Below, piece by piece: positions 1 to 4,654 of a DNA stretch of 8,355 bases. The stretch comes from Flavobacteriaceae bacterium. Its GTDB lineage: Bacteria; Bacteroidota; Bacteroidia; Flavobacteriales; Weeksellaceae. The position numbers and the translations under genes are program-made. Location: the NCBI GenBank assembly GCA_031289875.1, contig JAITOO010000069.1, forward strand, positions 1-8,355. The letters are read 5' to 3'. Position 1 is the first letter of the stretch; each line of letters opens with the position of its first letter. The notes under the pieces are model-generated. The model did not search any database and was not told the DNA's origin. It saw only the letters and a list, made by a program, of their open reading frames with translations.

Positions 1-666
1 GAGTTTGATATTTGGAATGCGACTTGTCATTTACCATTTTTTGCTGATAATGAAAAGGAATTGAAAACAAAGTTTGAAACAATAAAATTAGGCAAGATTG
101 CAGATGTGAAAAAAGGAGACGAAGTCGGCAGCGCAAATTACGATATTTACCTAAACAAACAGGCAACAGATTACGCTTTTATCCGAACTTCCGACATTGT
201 CAATCACGAAATTGACTTGTTTCCCGATTATTTTATTCCGCAAGATATTTATAATGCTGTCAATCAAGAATTACACTCAGGCGACATTCTTTTTACCAAA
301 GACGGAAAAATCGGGCAAACGGCAATAGTTACAGAGGCAGACAAGGCTATTATTGCGTCCGGTATTGCACGAATCAGAGTTAAACAAAACGAATATAATA
401 TAACGCCTGAATATCTTTTTGTTGTTCTTTCTTTGAAAGAAACAGGCTACAATCCTGCAATCCGCAGAACCGTAATCGGCACAACTATTCCGCACTTACG
501 AGAGGAACGATTGAAACAAATTGCAATTCCTGTTTTAGAAAAAGAAATAACAGATAGTATTTCACAAAAAGTAAAAACGGCTTTTGAGTTGAAAGCAAAG
601 CGAAAATTTTTGATTGGCAAGGTATTGAATGAATTAAACACAGAATACGAAATTAAAGACAAATAG
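1..666 (+). CDS. C-terminal part of a type I specificity-like (HsdS) DNA-recognition protein
   Basis: The frame is open to the left edge and the extra 20 residues before the TTG at 61 read like protein, so I treat this as the last 221 codons of a longer gene rather than a TTG-started one. The segment resembles one target-recognition domain of type I S subunits. Visible hallmarks are IKLGKIADVKKG at the domain start, SGDILFTKDGKIG, ASGIARIRVK, and TTIPHLREERLKQIAIPV before a C-terminal helix that would form the coiled coil. Such domains choose the DNA sequence that an attached or partner methyltransferase modifies, and they also occur fused to methyltransferases. The repeat evidence at 2861-2977 suggests this gene's own N-terminus begins MKSQEHNHFSPSQF. 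Whether the upstream part is a methyltransferase, a nuclease or a second recognition domain cannot be seen. The stop is followed after 10 nt by a copy of the thrB start. Confidence 0.75.
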   Translation, partial: EFDIWNATCHLPFFADNEKELKTKFETIKLGKIADVKKGDEVGSANYDIYLNKQATDYAFIRTSDIVNHEIDLFPDYFIPQDIYNAVNQELHSGDILFTKDGKIGQTAIVTEADKAIIASGIARIRVKQNEYNITPEYLFVVLSLKETGYNPAIRRTVIGTTIPHLREERLKQIAIPVLEKEITDSISQKVKTAFELKAKRKFLIGKVLNELNTEYEIKDK

Positions 667-701
667 CAATTTAGGAATGAAAGAAGAAAAAAACACTGTA
701 A
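604..701 (+). repeat. 98-bp direct repeat, left copy
   Basis: This copy matches 2915-3012 at 96 of 98 positions; the mismatches are at 619/2930 and 690/3001. It covers the last 20 codons of the recognition gene, its TAG stop, a 10-nt spacer and the first 8 codons of thrB. It is far too long for a transposon target-site duplication and carries functional gene boundaries, so it looks like the edge of a segmental duplication. Confidence 0.95.
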
Positions 702-721
702 ATTTTGCCATTTATGAATAA
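677..721 (+). pseudogene. Duplicated 5' tip of thrB, truncated
   Basis: An ATG opens a 14-codon frame, MKEEKNTVNFAIYE. Its first 8 codons match the true thrB start at 2988 (MKEERNTV) apart from one base, an A/G change that turns Arg5 into Lys. After Val8 the sequence leaves thrB and stops at TAA, overlapping the start of the next stub. The tail NFAIYE may be the end of whatever gene preceded the endonuclease stub in the duplicated operon; that is inference. It cannot make a kinase. Confidence 0.75.
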
Positions 722-914
722 CCGGACAAAACTCAGTATAGAATACGCCAATCAAAGGTCATACCTTGATGATTTGTTTGCTGTGTATCCCATTCTCGAC
801 GGCGTTCTCTATATCAAAGGCAACAACAAAATGTATAAATCCGTTACCGAAACTTATAAGAATTACAATATTATGAGCGCGCTGGTTTTGAGAAATTATT
901 TGTATTCAATTTAA
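714..914 (+). pseudogene. Internally deleted type II restriction endonuclease remnant
   Basis: A 66-codon frame from the ATG at 714; a TTG at 705 is in frame but less likely. The front, NRTKLSIEYANQRSYLDDLFAVYP, resembles the N-terminus of a type II restriction endonuclease family found beside methyltransferases. The back, ILDGVLYIKGNNKMYKSVTETYKNYNIMSALVLRNYLYSI, resembles that family's C-terminus. If so, roughly two hundred or more residues carrying the nuclease core were removed at the YP/ILDG join without losing frame. The assignment rests on remembered family resemblance. It could instead be an unrelated small ORF. No nuclease motif such as PD-(D/E)XK survives, so cleavage activity is not expected. 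It lies 10 nt before the lipoprotein gene. Confidence 0.5.
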
Positions 915-924
915 GCATATAAAA

Positions 925-1830
925 ATGAACATTAAAAATTTTAAATTAATTATTTTTGTTGCTTTGTTAATAACAAGTTGCAACAATGGTGTGAAGCAGT
1001 CTGATTATGACAAACTTCAAAAAGAGTTAGCGGATTGCAAAAAGACAATTGAGGAATTGCAAAATACTCCTCAAATTCGATTGTCTAAAGGGCAACAATA
1101 TTTGGCAAACAATGATTATGAAAATGCTAAATTGGAATTAAATGCACTAATTGAACAATTTAGTGGTACAGATGAAGCCAAAAAAGCACAATCTTTGTTT
1201 GCCGATGTGGAAAAACAAGAAAAAGAGAAAAGAGAAGCCGAAGAGCGTAAAAAAACTTTAGGTTTTAAAGCATTAACAGAAAATTTATCGATCAAAATTG
1301 GCGACATAACAGTTAAGTTTAATTCTGTAAATACGGGTCTCCAATGGGTTTTTGACAATTATGGCAGTGAATGGCGATACAGAAGTGCAGAACGCGGTGA
1401 ATTATATGTTCTTGCAAAAATTGCAATATCGTCAGATATTAAAGACCCAAAATTACCTCCTATTTCAGTATATAAAATCAAAAATGGTTCATTATCATTA
1501 ATTGGAACTATGGGATATGAATTTTCGAGATGGAAAGATTTTGGTACTTATTTGGGTAATAATGCTGATTTTGGAAACGATTTTGCTCACACCCAAACGA
1601 TTTCTTTCTCATTAGGGTTATCTGTTTCAAAAGAAGATTTTGATAATAATGCTGTTTTTGTGGTTGTAAAAAAGAATAATTGTTTTTATCGCAATTATGA
1701 TAGATACAACAATCCTCCTGTATCATATCGTGCAAGTTCTGTTGACTGTGATGTTAAATCAACTCTTACTGTAGATGATTTTGACAATGATTATGTTGTT
1801 GTGAAAATTTTCAACAAGAACAAATTGTAA
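925..1830 (+). CDS. Lipoprotein with coiled coil and tetratricopeptide-like segment
   Basis: 301 residues. The N-terminus is a lipoprotein signal: MNIKNFK, a hydrophobic stretch, then lipobox ITSC with the lipidated Cys at 19, so it should be anchored in the cell envelope. Residues about 26-48 form a short coiled coil. Residues about 52-95 contain a TPR-like helix pair (YLANNDYENAKLELNALIEQF, then GTDEAKKAQSLFADVE) similar to helical repeats in outer-membrane assembly lipoproteins. A very charged helix follows (about 95-111). The rest (about 112-301) is rich in beta-type residues and aromatics and I do not recognise it. The gene is intact although both neighbours are broken RM genes, and the next ATG begins only 3 nt after its stop, which suggests it once sat inside an RM operon. 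A role in defence is unproven; it may be a passenger. Confidence 0.85.
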   Translation: MNIKNFKLIIFVALLITSCNNGVKQSDYDKLQKELADCKKTIEELQNTPQIRLSKGQQYLANNDYENAKLELNALIEQFSGTDEAKKAQSLFADVEKQEKEKREAEERKKTLGFKALTENLSIKIGDITVKFNSVNTGLQWVFDNYGSEWRYRSAERGELYVLAKIAISSDIKDPKLPPISVYKIKNGSLSLIGTMGYEFSRWKDFGTYLGNNADFGNDFAHTQTISFSLGLSVSKEDFDNNAVFVVVKKNNCFYRNYDRYNNPPVSYRASSVDCDVKSTLTVDDFDNDYVVVKIFNKNKL

Positions 1831-1926
1831 CTAATGACAAATAACCTCCTTATACACGCCGACAATCTCACCGCTCTCAATTACCTTTTAACCAACGGTT
1901 TCAAAGGTAAAATTGATTGTAACGAC

Positions 1927-1941
1927 CGACTTGAAAAGTCG
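1927..1941 (+). repeat. Left subterminal hairpin of the IS200-like element
   Basis: A perfect 6-bp stem, CGACTT with AAGTCG, closes a GAA loop. It starts 10 nt after the presumed TTGAT cleavage site, which is where IS200/IS605 left-end hairpins sit. Confidence 0.65.
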
Positions 1942-1942
1942 A

Positions 1943-1980
1943 ATTTTCATAACCGCAGGCAAGTGAAGCGTTGCCTGCGG
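1943..1980 (+). repeat. Left long palindrome and 18-bp inverted repeat
   Basis: CCGCAGGCAA (1953-1962) and TTGCCTGCGG (1971-1980) form a perfect 10-bp stem with an 8-nt loop. The outer part, 1943-1960, is an exact inverted copy of 2551-2568 on the other side of tnpA. Confidence 0.9.
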
Positions 1981-2001
1981 AAAAAGAACGCACTCACAAT
2001 C

Positions 2002-2018
2002 TCTGCCTGTAAGGCAGA
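2002..2018 (+). repeat. Short palindrome upstream of tnpA
   Basis: TCTGCCT and AGGCAGA pair perfectly around a GTA loop. It lies 15 nt before the tnpA ATG and mirrors the hairpin at 2494-2510, so it may act as a REP-like binding site or lower tnpA translation. Confidence 0.85.
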
Positions 2019-2033
2019 ACTAAAACAGAGAAT

Positions 2034-2483
2034 ATGAGTCATACAAAATTGTTATATCACGCCGTTTTCTGCACGAAATACAGAGAAAACACAATTCCCG
2101 AAACGCACGAAAAGGAATTGTATGCCTATATTATGGGCATTATCAATAACAAAAAATCGAAATTGTATCGCATTGGCGGCACAGAAAATCACTTGCATTT
2201 ATTGTTTGATATGCACCCAGCTTTTGCTTTGTCCGATTTTATGCGGGAAATCAAAGAACATTCAAGTAAATGGTTAGGGCAAAACCCGAACTTTCCTGAT
2301 TTTGAGGGTTGGGGAGTAAGTTTCGCGGCTTTTACTTACAATTTGAACGATAAAGAAACCATTATAAAGTATATTAAAAATCAGAAAGAACACCATAAAA
2401 CAGTTAGTTTTGAAGAGGAATATCGTCAGTTTTTGATAGATAACGGCATTGAAATTGACGAGAAGTATTTTTTGAAAGAGTGA
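2034..2483 (+). CDS. tnpA: IS200/IS605-family (HUH, Y1) transposase TnpA
   Basis: 149 residues, within the usual length for single-domain Y1 transposases. These proteins nick and rejoin single-stranded DNA through a 5'-phosphotyrosine bond and act as dimers. The HUH metal-binding motif is His53-Leu-His55 in ENHLHLL, and the nucleophile is most likely Tyr113 in the helix YIKNQKEHH, followed by the conserved Gln117. The opening YHAVFCTKYR and the central SDFMREIKEHSSKWL are also family-typical. All catalytic residues are present and there is no frameshift, so the enzyme may be active. The ATG overlaps the stop of the chimeric methyltransferase frame, and palindromes lie 15 nt before the start and 10 nt after the stop. 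A RAYT-type (REP-associated) protein is the alternative classification. Confidence 0.92.
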   Translation: MSHTKLLYHAVFCTKYRENTIPETHEKELYAYIMGIINNKKSKLYRIGGTENHLHLLFDMHPAFALSDFMREIKEHSSKWLGQNPNFPDFEGWGVSFAAFTYNLNDKETIIKYIKNQKEHHKTVSFEEEYRQFLIDNGIEIDEKYFLKE

Positions 2484-2493
2484 TAAGAGAAGT

Positions 2494-2510
2494 TCTGCCT
2501 TTCAGGCAGA
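2494..2510 (+). repeat. Short palindrome downstream of tnpA
   Basis: TCTGCCT and AGGCAGA form the same perfect 7-bp stem as at 2002-2018, here around a TTC loop, 10 nt after the tnpA stop. It could also serve as an RNA hairpin at the end of the tnpA message, although no T-run follows. Confidence 0.85.
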
Positions 2511-2515
2511 TGGTT

Positions 2516-2568
2516 TAGTGCGTTGCACTACCGCAGCAACGCTATCGCTCGCCTGCGGTTATGAAAAT
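2516..2568 (+). repeat. Right palindrome cluster and inverted-repeat arm
   Basis: Overlapping, mutually exclusive stems lie here: TAGTGC/GCACTA (2516-2521 with 2525-2530), GCGTTGC/GCAACGC (2520-2526 with 2536-2542) and CCGCAG/CTGCGG (2531-2536 with 2553-2558). Positions 2551-2568 are the exact inverted copy of 1943-1960. The cluster is a degenerate mirror image of the left long palindrome. Confidence 0.8.
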
Positions 2569-2570
2569 CA

Positions 2571-2583
2571 AGCCTTTCAGGCT
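2571..2583 (+). repeat. Right-most hairpin of the IS200-like element
   Basis: AGCCT and AGGCT pair around a TTC loop. The core GCCTTTCAGGC repeats the core of the palindrome at 2494-2510. It is the best candidate for the right-end transposase binding hairpin. Confidence 0.65.
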
Positions 2584-2642
2584 ATTGAGCAAACGCACTT
2601 TCGAGATGTTTAGAAAGATTTAGAAAAGATAATTAGAAAAAA

Positions 2643-2864
2643 ATGATAGAAAAGAACACATTAATACACGCCGACAATCTTTCAGGATTGAATCACCTTT
2701 TAACCAACGGTGTCAAAGGCAAAATTGATTTGGCAATACAGGTTACAAAAGAAAACCTTAATGAAATTCAAGGCGATTTGTTTGTGCAAAAAGCGGAATA
2801 TAAGTTTTTGAATTTAGAACAGCCTTATCAAGAAGAAAAATCTTTATTGATAGAAACGATATGA
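2643..2864 (+). pseudogene. DNA methyltransferase stub 2, internally deleted
   Basis: 73 codons. Residues 1-29 (MIEKNTLIHADNL, then LLTNGVKGKID) are the N-terminus of the same methyltransferase family as the stub at 1834. Right after GKIDL, where IYIDPPY should come, the sequence changes to AIQVTKENLNEIQGDLFVQKAEYKFLNLEQPYQEEKSLL, which reads like a methyltransferase C-terminus. The catalytic DPPY motif and the S-adenosylmethionine site are gone, so it should be inactive. The break is again at the codon ending in TTGAT (2725-2729). Its TGA overlaps the ATG of the next stub (ATGA), a junction typical of translationally coupled operon genes, which suggests the two ends kept their original order. 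That the back half is the true C-terminus is inference. Confidence 0.65.
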
Positions 2865-2977
2865 AATCACAAGAACATAACCACTTTTCGCCAAGTCAAT
2901 TTATAAAAATGTTGAAATTTTTGATTGGCGAGGTATTGAATGAATTAAACACAGAATACGAAATTAAAGACAAATAG
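2861..2977 (+). pseudogene. Internally deleted copy of the recognition-domain gene (N- and C-terminus only)
   Basis: A 38-codon frame, MKSQEHNHFSPSQFIKMLKF then LIGEVLNELNTEYEIKDK. The last 20 residues are the C-terminus of the gene at 1-666 in the same reading frame (one Lys-to-Glu change), which is direct evidence of an in-frame internal deletion. The first 16 residues look like the beginning of a large RM-associated protein and probably match the unseen N-terminus of that left-edge gene. It starts inside the stop of the methyltransferase stub (ATGA) and its stop lies 10 nt before thrB. The recognition domain is absent, so no DNA-recognition function remains. The join is near a short shared AAATTTTTG, compatible with recombination at microhomology. 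Confidence 0.75.
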
Positions 2978-3012
2978 CAATTTAGGAATGAAAGAAGAAA
3001 GAAACACTGTAA
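2915..3012 (+). repeat. 98-bp direct repeat, right copy
   Basis: This is the partner of 604-701, offset by 2311 nt. Here the thrB codons continue into the intact gene, so this copy marks the functional island/thrB boundary. Confidence 0.95.
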
Positions 3013-3932
3013 GGGTTTTTGCACCGGCAACTTCGGCGAATTTCATCTGCGGTTATGACGTGCTGGGCGTTGCCTTGCACGAACCCGGTGATGAAGTCAT
3101 ACTGAAACGCTCAGAAAAATCGGGCGTGGTCATCACCAAAATCATAGGCGACAACGGGCTACTTCCCTACAATACTGATTTGAACACTGTCGGAGCGTGT
3201 ATCAAAATGATTATCAATCATTTACAATTAACAGACTTTGGCGTAGAAATAGAACTTCACAAGAAAATGCCTGTCGGGAGCGGTTTGGGTTCAAGTGCGG
3301 CAAGTACCATTGCGGGCTTATTTGCAATTAATCAACTTTTAGGCGAACCTCTGACCAAACAGGAACTCCTGCCTTTCGCCCTGAAAGGTGAAGAACTCGC
3401 CTGCGGACACGGTCATGCCGATAACGTTGCACCTTCTCTGCTTGGCGGAATTACGCTCATCAGAAGCTATAACCCTCTGGAAGTAATTAACTTGCCTGTG
3501 CCTTCGGAATTGTGCTGTTCCGTGATTTTTCCTCACGTGGAAGTACCGACGCGTGCTGCTCGTCAAATTTTGAGAACTAAGGTAGAACTTCGCAACGCCG
3601 TTTCTCAATGGGGAAATATTGCCGGATTAATAACCGGATTATTTACAGAAGATTACGATTTGATTTCCCGCAGTTTGGTCGATAATTTGATAGAGCCTAC
3701 GCGTTCCATTCTAATTCCCGAATTTGACGAAATGCGGAAAATCGCACTGGATTTGGGGGCGTTGGGCTTCGGAATTTCAGGTTCAGGACCGTCGGTTGTG
3801 GCGTTTACAAAAGGCATCAAAAAAACCGAAGAAATCACGAAATCTATTCAAGACCATTTGGAAATCAAAAACATAGGGAGCAACGGCTATTCTTCTTCCA
3901 TCAATCAAGAGGGAGCAAAATTACTTTCCTGA
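2988..3932 (+). CDS. thrB: Homoserine kinase (EC 2.7.1.39)
   Basis: 314 residues, normal for ThrB. It phosphorylates L-homoserine with ATP to O-phospho-L-homoserine, the step before threonine synthase, in the cytoplasm. It is a GHMP kinase: VFAPATSANFICGYDVLGVAL (10-30) is motif 1, PVGSGLGSSAAS (95-106) is the ATP-binding glycine-rich motif 2, GHGHADNVAPSLLGG (140-154) is typical of homoserine kinases, and GFGISGSGPSVVAF (about 260-273) is motif 3. All motifs are intact. The ATG at 2988 is supported by 10-nt spacing from the upstream stub. The first seven residues, MKEERNT, precede the conserved core and may be variable. In many Bacteroidota thrA and thrC flank thrB; here the upstream side is the RM island and the downstream side is a convergent gene, so its promoter is unclear. 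Confidence 0.96.
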   Translation: MKEERNTVRVFAPATSANFICGYDVLGVALHEPGDEVILKRSEKSGVVITKIIGDNGLLPYNTDLNTVGACIKMIINHLQLTDFGVEIELHKKMPVGSGLGSSAASTIAGLFAINQLLGEPLTKQELLPFALKGEELACGHGHADNVAPSLLGGITLIRSYNPLEVINLPVPSELCCSVIFPHVEVPTRAARQILRTKVELRNAVSQWGNIAGLITGLFTEDYDLISRSLVDNLIEPTRSILIPEFDEMRKIALDLGALGFGISGSGPSVVAFTKGIKKTEEITKSIQDHLEIKNIGSNGYSSSINQEGAKLLS

Positions 3933-3934
3933 TT

Positions 3935-4636
3935 TCACGCCTGAATAATAAAAATCGTGGGTTTTTTATGAAAATCAGGTTTTTCTTTTTTCCATTCCCG
4001 AAGAGTCAAAGTTTTGATAGATTCATCGGGCAGCGTGATGTGTGTTGCGATACAGAGTTCTGTTTGCGGGTGCAGCGTTTTCAACAAATCATCAAATAAT
4101 GCGTGGTTGCGGTAGGGCGTTTCCATAAAAATCTGTGCCGAAGCGTGAATTTTGCTCAAATTCTCCAAATTTTGAATGGCTTTTCTCCTCTGTGCCGCAT
4201 CAATCGGAAGATAACCATTGAAAGCAAAGTTTTGACCATTTAATCCGCTGGCAATCAACGCTAAAATAATTGAAGATGCTCCGCTCACAGGCACGACTTT
4301 TATGCGGTGGCGGTGCGCCCATGCGACCAGAATATTTCCGGGGTCGGCGATGCAAGGCAGTCCCGCTTCCGAAATCAGCCCGACGTTTTCCCCGTCTTTC
4401 AGCGGTCGGGCAATCTCTTCGATTTCCGTTTCTGTTGTGCGTTTGTCCAAAATGGAAAAGGTCAATTCGCTTTGTTTCAAGTCGGGACAAAGATATTTGA
4501 TGAATTTGCGGGCAGATTTTTCATTTTCAGCCGTAAAATATTTCAATTTACAAATCAACGAGATTTCTTGCGGAGAGAAAATTTCTCTCGGCGATGTTTC
4601 TCCTAAATAGGCGGGCAACAAGTATAAAACAGCCAT
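3935..4636 (-). CDS. SAM-dependent methyltransferase, RsmI/YraL (tetrapyrrole methylase) family
   Basis: 233 residues. The fold is the tetrapyrrole-methylase type. The opening YLLPAYLGE, then VGLISEAGLPCIADPG (85-100) and VVPVSGASSIILALIASGLNGQNFAFNGYLP (114-144), match the RsmI signatures. ETPYRN follows near residue 170. RsmI 2'-O-methylates C1402 of 16S rRNA; this protein is shorter than the roughly 280-residue canonical enzyme and has the form I associate with a second, Bacteroidota-type subgroup, so its exact substrate is uncertain and I give no symbol. It is last in a leftward cluster, 18 nt after gldG, and its stop is 2 nt from the thrB stop on the opposite strand. Co-transcription with gldG is likely from spacing. 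Confidence 0.85.
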   Translation of the reverse strand: MAVLYLLPAYLGETSPREIFSPQEISLICKLKYFTAENEKSARKFIKYLCPDLKQSELTFSILDKRTTETEIEEIARPLKDGENVGLISEAGLPCIADPGNILVAWAHRHRIKVVPVSGASSIILALIASGLNGQNFAFNGYLPIDAAQRRKAIQNLENLSKIHASAQIFMETPYRNHALFDDLLKTLHPQTELCIATHITLPDESIKTLTLREWKKEKPDFHKKPTIFIIQA

Positions 4637-4654
4637 AAATATTCACCAAATTAT

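Larger units (their letters stand above)
1834..2037 (+). pseudogene. DNA methyltransferase N-terminal stub 1, interrupted by IS200-like element
   Basis: Codons 1-28 read MTNNLLIHADNLTALNYLLTNGFKGKID, the typical opening of type III/N4-N6-adenine site-specific DNA methyltransferases, in which LIYIDPPF normally follows. At codon 28 (ending at 1917) the family sequence stops. The remaining 39 codons to the TGA are translation of insertion-element DNA full of palindromes. The break falls immediately after TTGAT (1913-1917). No catalytic DPPY/DPPF motif is left, so the product cannot methylate. The chimeric frame's TGA overlaps the tnpA start codon (ATGA). Over 66 aligned nt it matches the second stub at 56 positions, so it is a diverged paralogue and not an exact copy. 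Confidence 0.7.
1918..2600 (+). mobile_element. IS200/IS605-type insertion element, single tnpA gene
   Basis: The element consists of a Y1 transposase gene with clustered hairpins on each side. I place the left end at 1918, directly after TTGAT. A 6-bp-stem hairpin (1927-1941) sits 10 nt inside, the geometry expected of the subterminal hairpins that IS200/IS605 transposases bind. Elements of this family move as single strands and insert 3' of a short fixed target; ISDra2 is known to use TTGAT. The right end is uncertain: the last hairpin is 2571-2583, so I estimate about 2590-2610. No tnpB or IscB gene is present. An 18-bp inverted repeat (1943-1960 against 2551-2568) joins the two ends, which is not typical of IS200 and is closer to RAYT/REP arrangements. 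Confidence 0.7.

Noticed and set aside
61..666. TTG at 61 as the true start of the recognition-domain gene
   Set aside because: The same frame is open to position 1 and reads as plausible protein. Recognition domains of this kind are normally part of longer proteins.
447..755. Minus-strand ORFs under the recognition gene (277-495, 447-755)
   Set aside because: They are antisense shadows of a clearly coding plus-strand frame, with low-complexity, Cys/Phe-rich translations and no family resemblance.
1943..2583. CRISPR array or tRNA-like structures in the palindrome-rich region
   Set aside because: The palindromes are not evenly spaced repeats with unique spacers, no tRNA cloverleaf fits, and the symmetry around tnpA explains them.
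714..2977. Assembly collapse as the cause of the shortened RM genes
   Set aside because: The joins lack long identical sequences that would mislead an assembler, and the two repeat copies differ at two positions. It is not fully excluded without reads.
604..3012. 98-bp repeats as a transposon target-site duplication
   Set aside because: They are far too long for any known IS target duplication. They contain gene ends, and sequence inside the bracket shows no matching transposon ends at 702 or 2914.
4200..4610. ORFs on both strands inside the RsmI-like gene
   Set aside because: They are other-frame shadows of a gene with conserved motifs along its whole length.
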